Below are positions 12,775 through 13,767 of a DNA stretch of 13,767 bases, piece by piece. This stretch comes from JAGVNX01 sp035290965. GTDB lineage: Archaea > Iainarchaeota > Iainarchaeia > Iainarchaeales > GCA-2688035. The notes under the pieces were generated by a model. It was not told the DNA's origin. It saw nothing but the letters and a program-made list of their open reading frames with translations, and made no database searches. Both the position numbers and the translations under genes were made by a program. Positions within the stretch are counted from its first letter, which is position 1. Each line of letters opens with the position of its first letter. The DNA is taken from the NCBI GenBank assembly GCA_035290965.1, contig DATDTD010000083.1, positions 1 through 13,767 on the forward strand. The letters run 5' to 3'.

Positions 12775-12799
12775 GTTTCTTTTTTCAGGAGGATTTTTT

Positions 12800-13767
12800 A
12801 TGAGAAGCGGAAAATACCTTTTTACTTCGGAAGCAATGACAGAAGGCCACCCGGACAAAGTCTGCGACCAGATTGCGGACGGGATTCTCGATGCGATTTA
12901 CAAGGACGATCCAAACGGGAGAGTCGCGTGCGAGGTAATGGCAGGAATGGGATTCATTATTGTGACAGGAGAAGTCACTACAAAAACCTATGTCGACATT
13001 CCGAAGCTTGCAAGGAATATTATTTTTGAAATCGGATACAACAAGCCTGAATACGGCTTTGATTCCCACACAGTAGGTGTTCTGACTGCAATCAACGAGC
13101 AGAGCGCAGACATCTCAATGGGCGTAACAAAAAAATCGCCAAAAGAGGTCGGAGCGGGAGACCAGGGAATGATGTCAGGATACGCTACAACAGAAACTCC
13201 CGAATTAATGCCATTGCCTATTCTGCTTGCGCACAGGCTTGCAAAAAAGCTTTCAGAGGCAAGGAGAAGCGGGCTGCTTCCATACCTGAGGCCTGACGGA
13301 AAAACACAGGTAACTGTTGAATATGAAAAGCACGTCCCGAAAAGAATTGATTCTGTTGTAATCGCGGCACAGCACGATCCTGATGTAACAATTGAAAAAC
13401 TGCGGGAAGACATAAAAGAAAAAGTAATCAAGCCTGTCTGCGAAAAATTCATTGACAAGGAAACAAAGTTCTACATCAACAATACGGGCAGGTTTGTAAT
13501 CGGAGGCCCTGTTGCTGATTCGGGATGCACGGGAAGAAAAATAATCCAGGATTCTTATGGAGGAGTGGGAAACCACGGCGGCGGGGCTTTTTCGGGAAAA
13601 GACCCTTCAAAAGTAGACCGCTCGGGAGCCTATTATGCAAGATACGTGGCAAAAAACATTGTTGCTGCAGGGCTTGCCGACAGGGCAGAGGTACAGCTCT
13701 CATACGTAATCGGAGGCACTGAACCTTTGAGCATTTTCATTGACACGCACAATACAAACAAGGTTGA
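12800..13767 (+). CDS. metK: S-adenosylmethionine synthetase, bacterial type (3' end outside window)
   Basis: This enzyme makes S-adenosylmethionine from methionine and ATP in the cytoplasm. 322 codons are present; the family usually has about 380-400, so the C-terminus lies beyond the window. Characteristic motifs are EGHPDKVCDQIADGILDA (residues 15-32), the GAGDQGMMSGYATTET loop (118-132), GRFVIGGPVADSGCTGRKII (230-249), and the ATP-binding GGGAFSGKDPSKVDRSGAYY (260-279), then ARYVAKNIVAAGLA. These belong to the bacterial/eukaryotic MetK family, not to the divergent archaeal MAT found in most archaea. A strong AGGAGGA site lies six bases before the ATG. It is divergent from the HTH-CBS gene, with candidate operators between. 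The bacterial-type gene in an archaeal setting suggests ancient transfer, though several DPANN lineages carry it. Confidence 0.95.
   Translation, partial: MRSGKYLFTSEAMTEGHPDKVCDQIADGILDAIYKDDPNGRVACEVMAGMGFIIVTGEVTTKTYVDIPKLARNIIFEIGYNKPEYGFDSHTVGVLTAINEQSADISMGVTKKSPKEVGAGDQGMMSGYATTETPELMPLPILLAHRLAKKLSEARRSGLLPYLRPDGKTQVTVEYEKHVPKRIDSVVIAAQHDPDVTIEKLREDIKEKVIKPVCEKFIDKETKFYINNTGRFVIGGPVADSGCTGRKIIQDSYGGVGNHGGGAFSGKDPSKVDRSGAYYARYVAKNIVAAGLADRAEVQLSYVIGGTEPLSIFIDTHNTNKV

Noticed and set aside
12988..13458. 156-aa open frame on the minus strand
   Set aside because: Antisense to metK, whose + frame shows strong conserved motifs throughout.

Overview
The window looks like a stretch of an archaeal chromosome, most likely from a small-genome DPANN-type lineage (Diapherotrites-, Woesearchaeota- or Micrarchaeota-like). 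The evidence is an archaeal/eukaryotic-type tryptophanyl-tRNA synthetase, an archaeal-style HTH+CBS regulator, a KaiC-like RecA ATPase, TATA-like boxes 25-35 bp before starts, oligo-T tracts after stops, and Lys-rich proteins. Genes are very tightly packed and no gap exceeds about 165 bp. Shine-Dalgarno sites of the GGTG/AGGTGG/AGGAGG type precede many operon-internal genes, some with TTG starts. The lineage is inferred from gene content, not measured.

Layout. 3-392 (+) is the 3' end of trpS. It converges on a leftward block, 3284-399: a small zinc ribbon, a single-domain KaiC-like ATPase, an SdpI-family membrane protein, an unrecognised two-domain protein with a probable C-terminal winged helix, and a small universal-stress-like protein. 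Upstream of these, also leftward (5175-3309), are a thioredoxin reductase with a non-canonical NADPH-binding region, a VapB-like antitoxin, a 27-codon remnant of its VapC/PIN toxin, and a class I methyltransferase whose ATG directly follows the remnant's stop codon.

5339-7198 (+) encodes a large secreted protein with three tandem domains of about 152 residues, partly identical at the DNA level, followed by a PKD domain. It converges on a leftward cluster of three secreted, single-pass, Ig-like surface proteins (11999-7218; 189, 613 and 758 aa). The last has a strongly basic cytoplasmic tail.

At the right end an HTH+CBS regulator (12668-12102, -) is divergent from a bacterial-type S-adenosylmethionine synthetase, metK (12800 to the window end, +). 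The 131-bp divergent region carries two inverted repeats with the same half-site (TTATTC...GAATAA), centred 52 bp apart. One overlaps the regulator's TATA-like box and the other the expected metK start site.

The strongest leads are (1) this candidate SAM- or nucleotide-responsive control region, (2) the thioredoxin reductase likely not to use NADPH, (3) the decapitated toxin-antitoxin locus, and (4) the recently duplicated cell-surface repeat domain. No rRNA, tRNA, CRISPR array or insertion sequence was seen.
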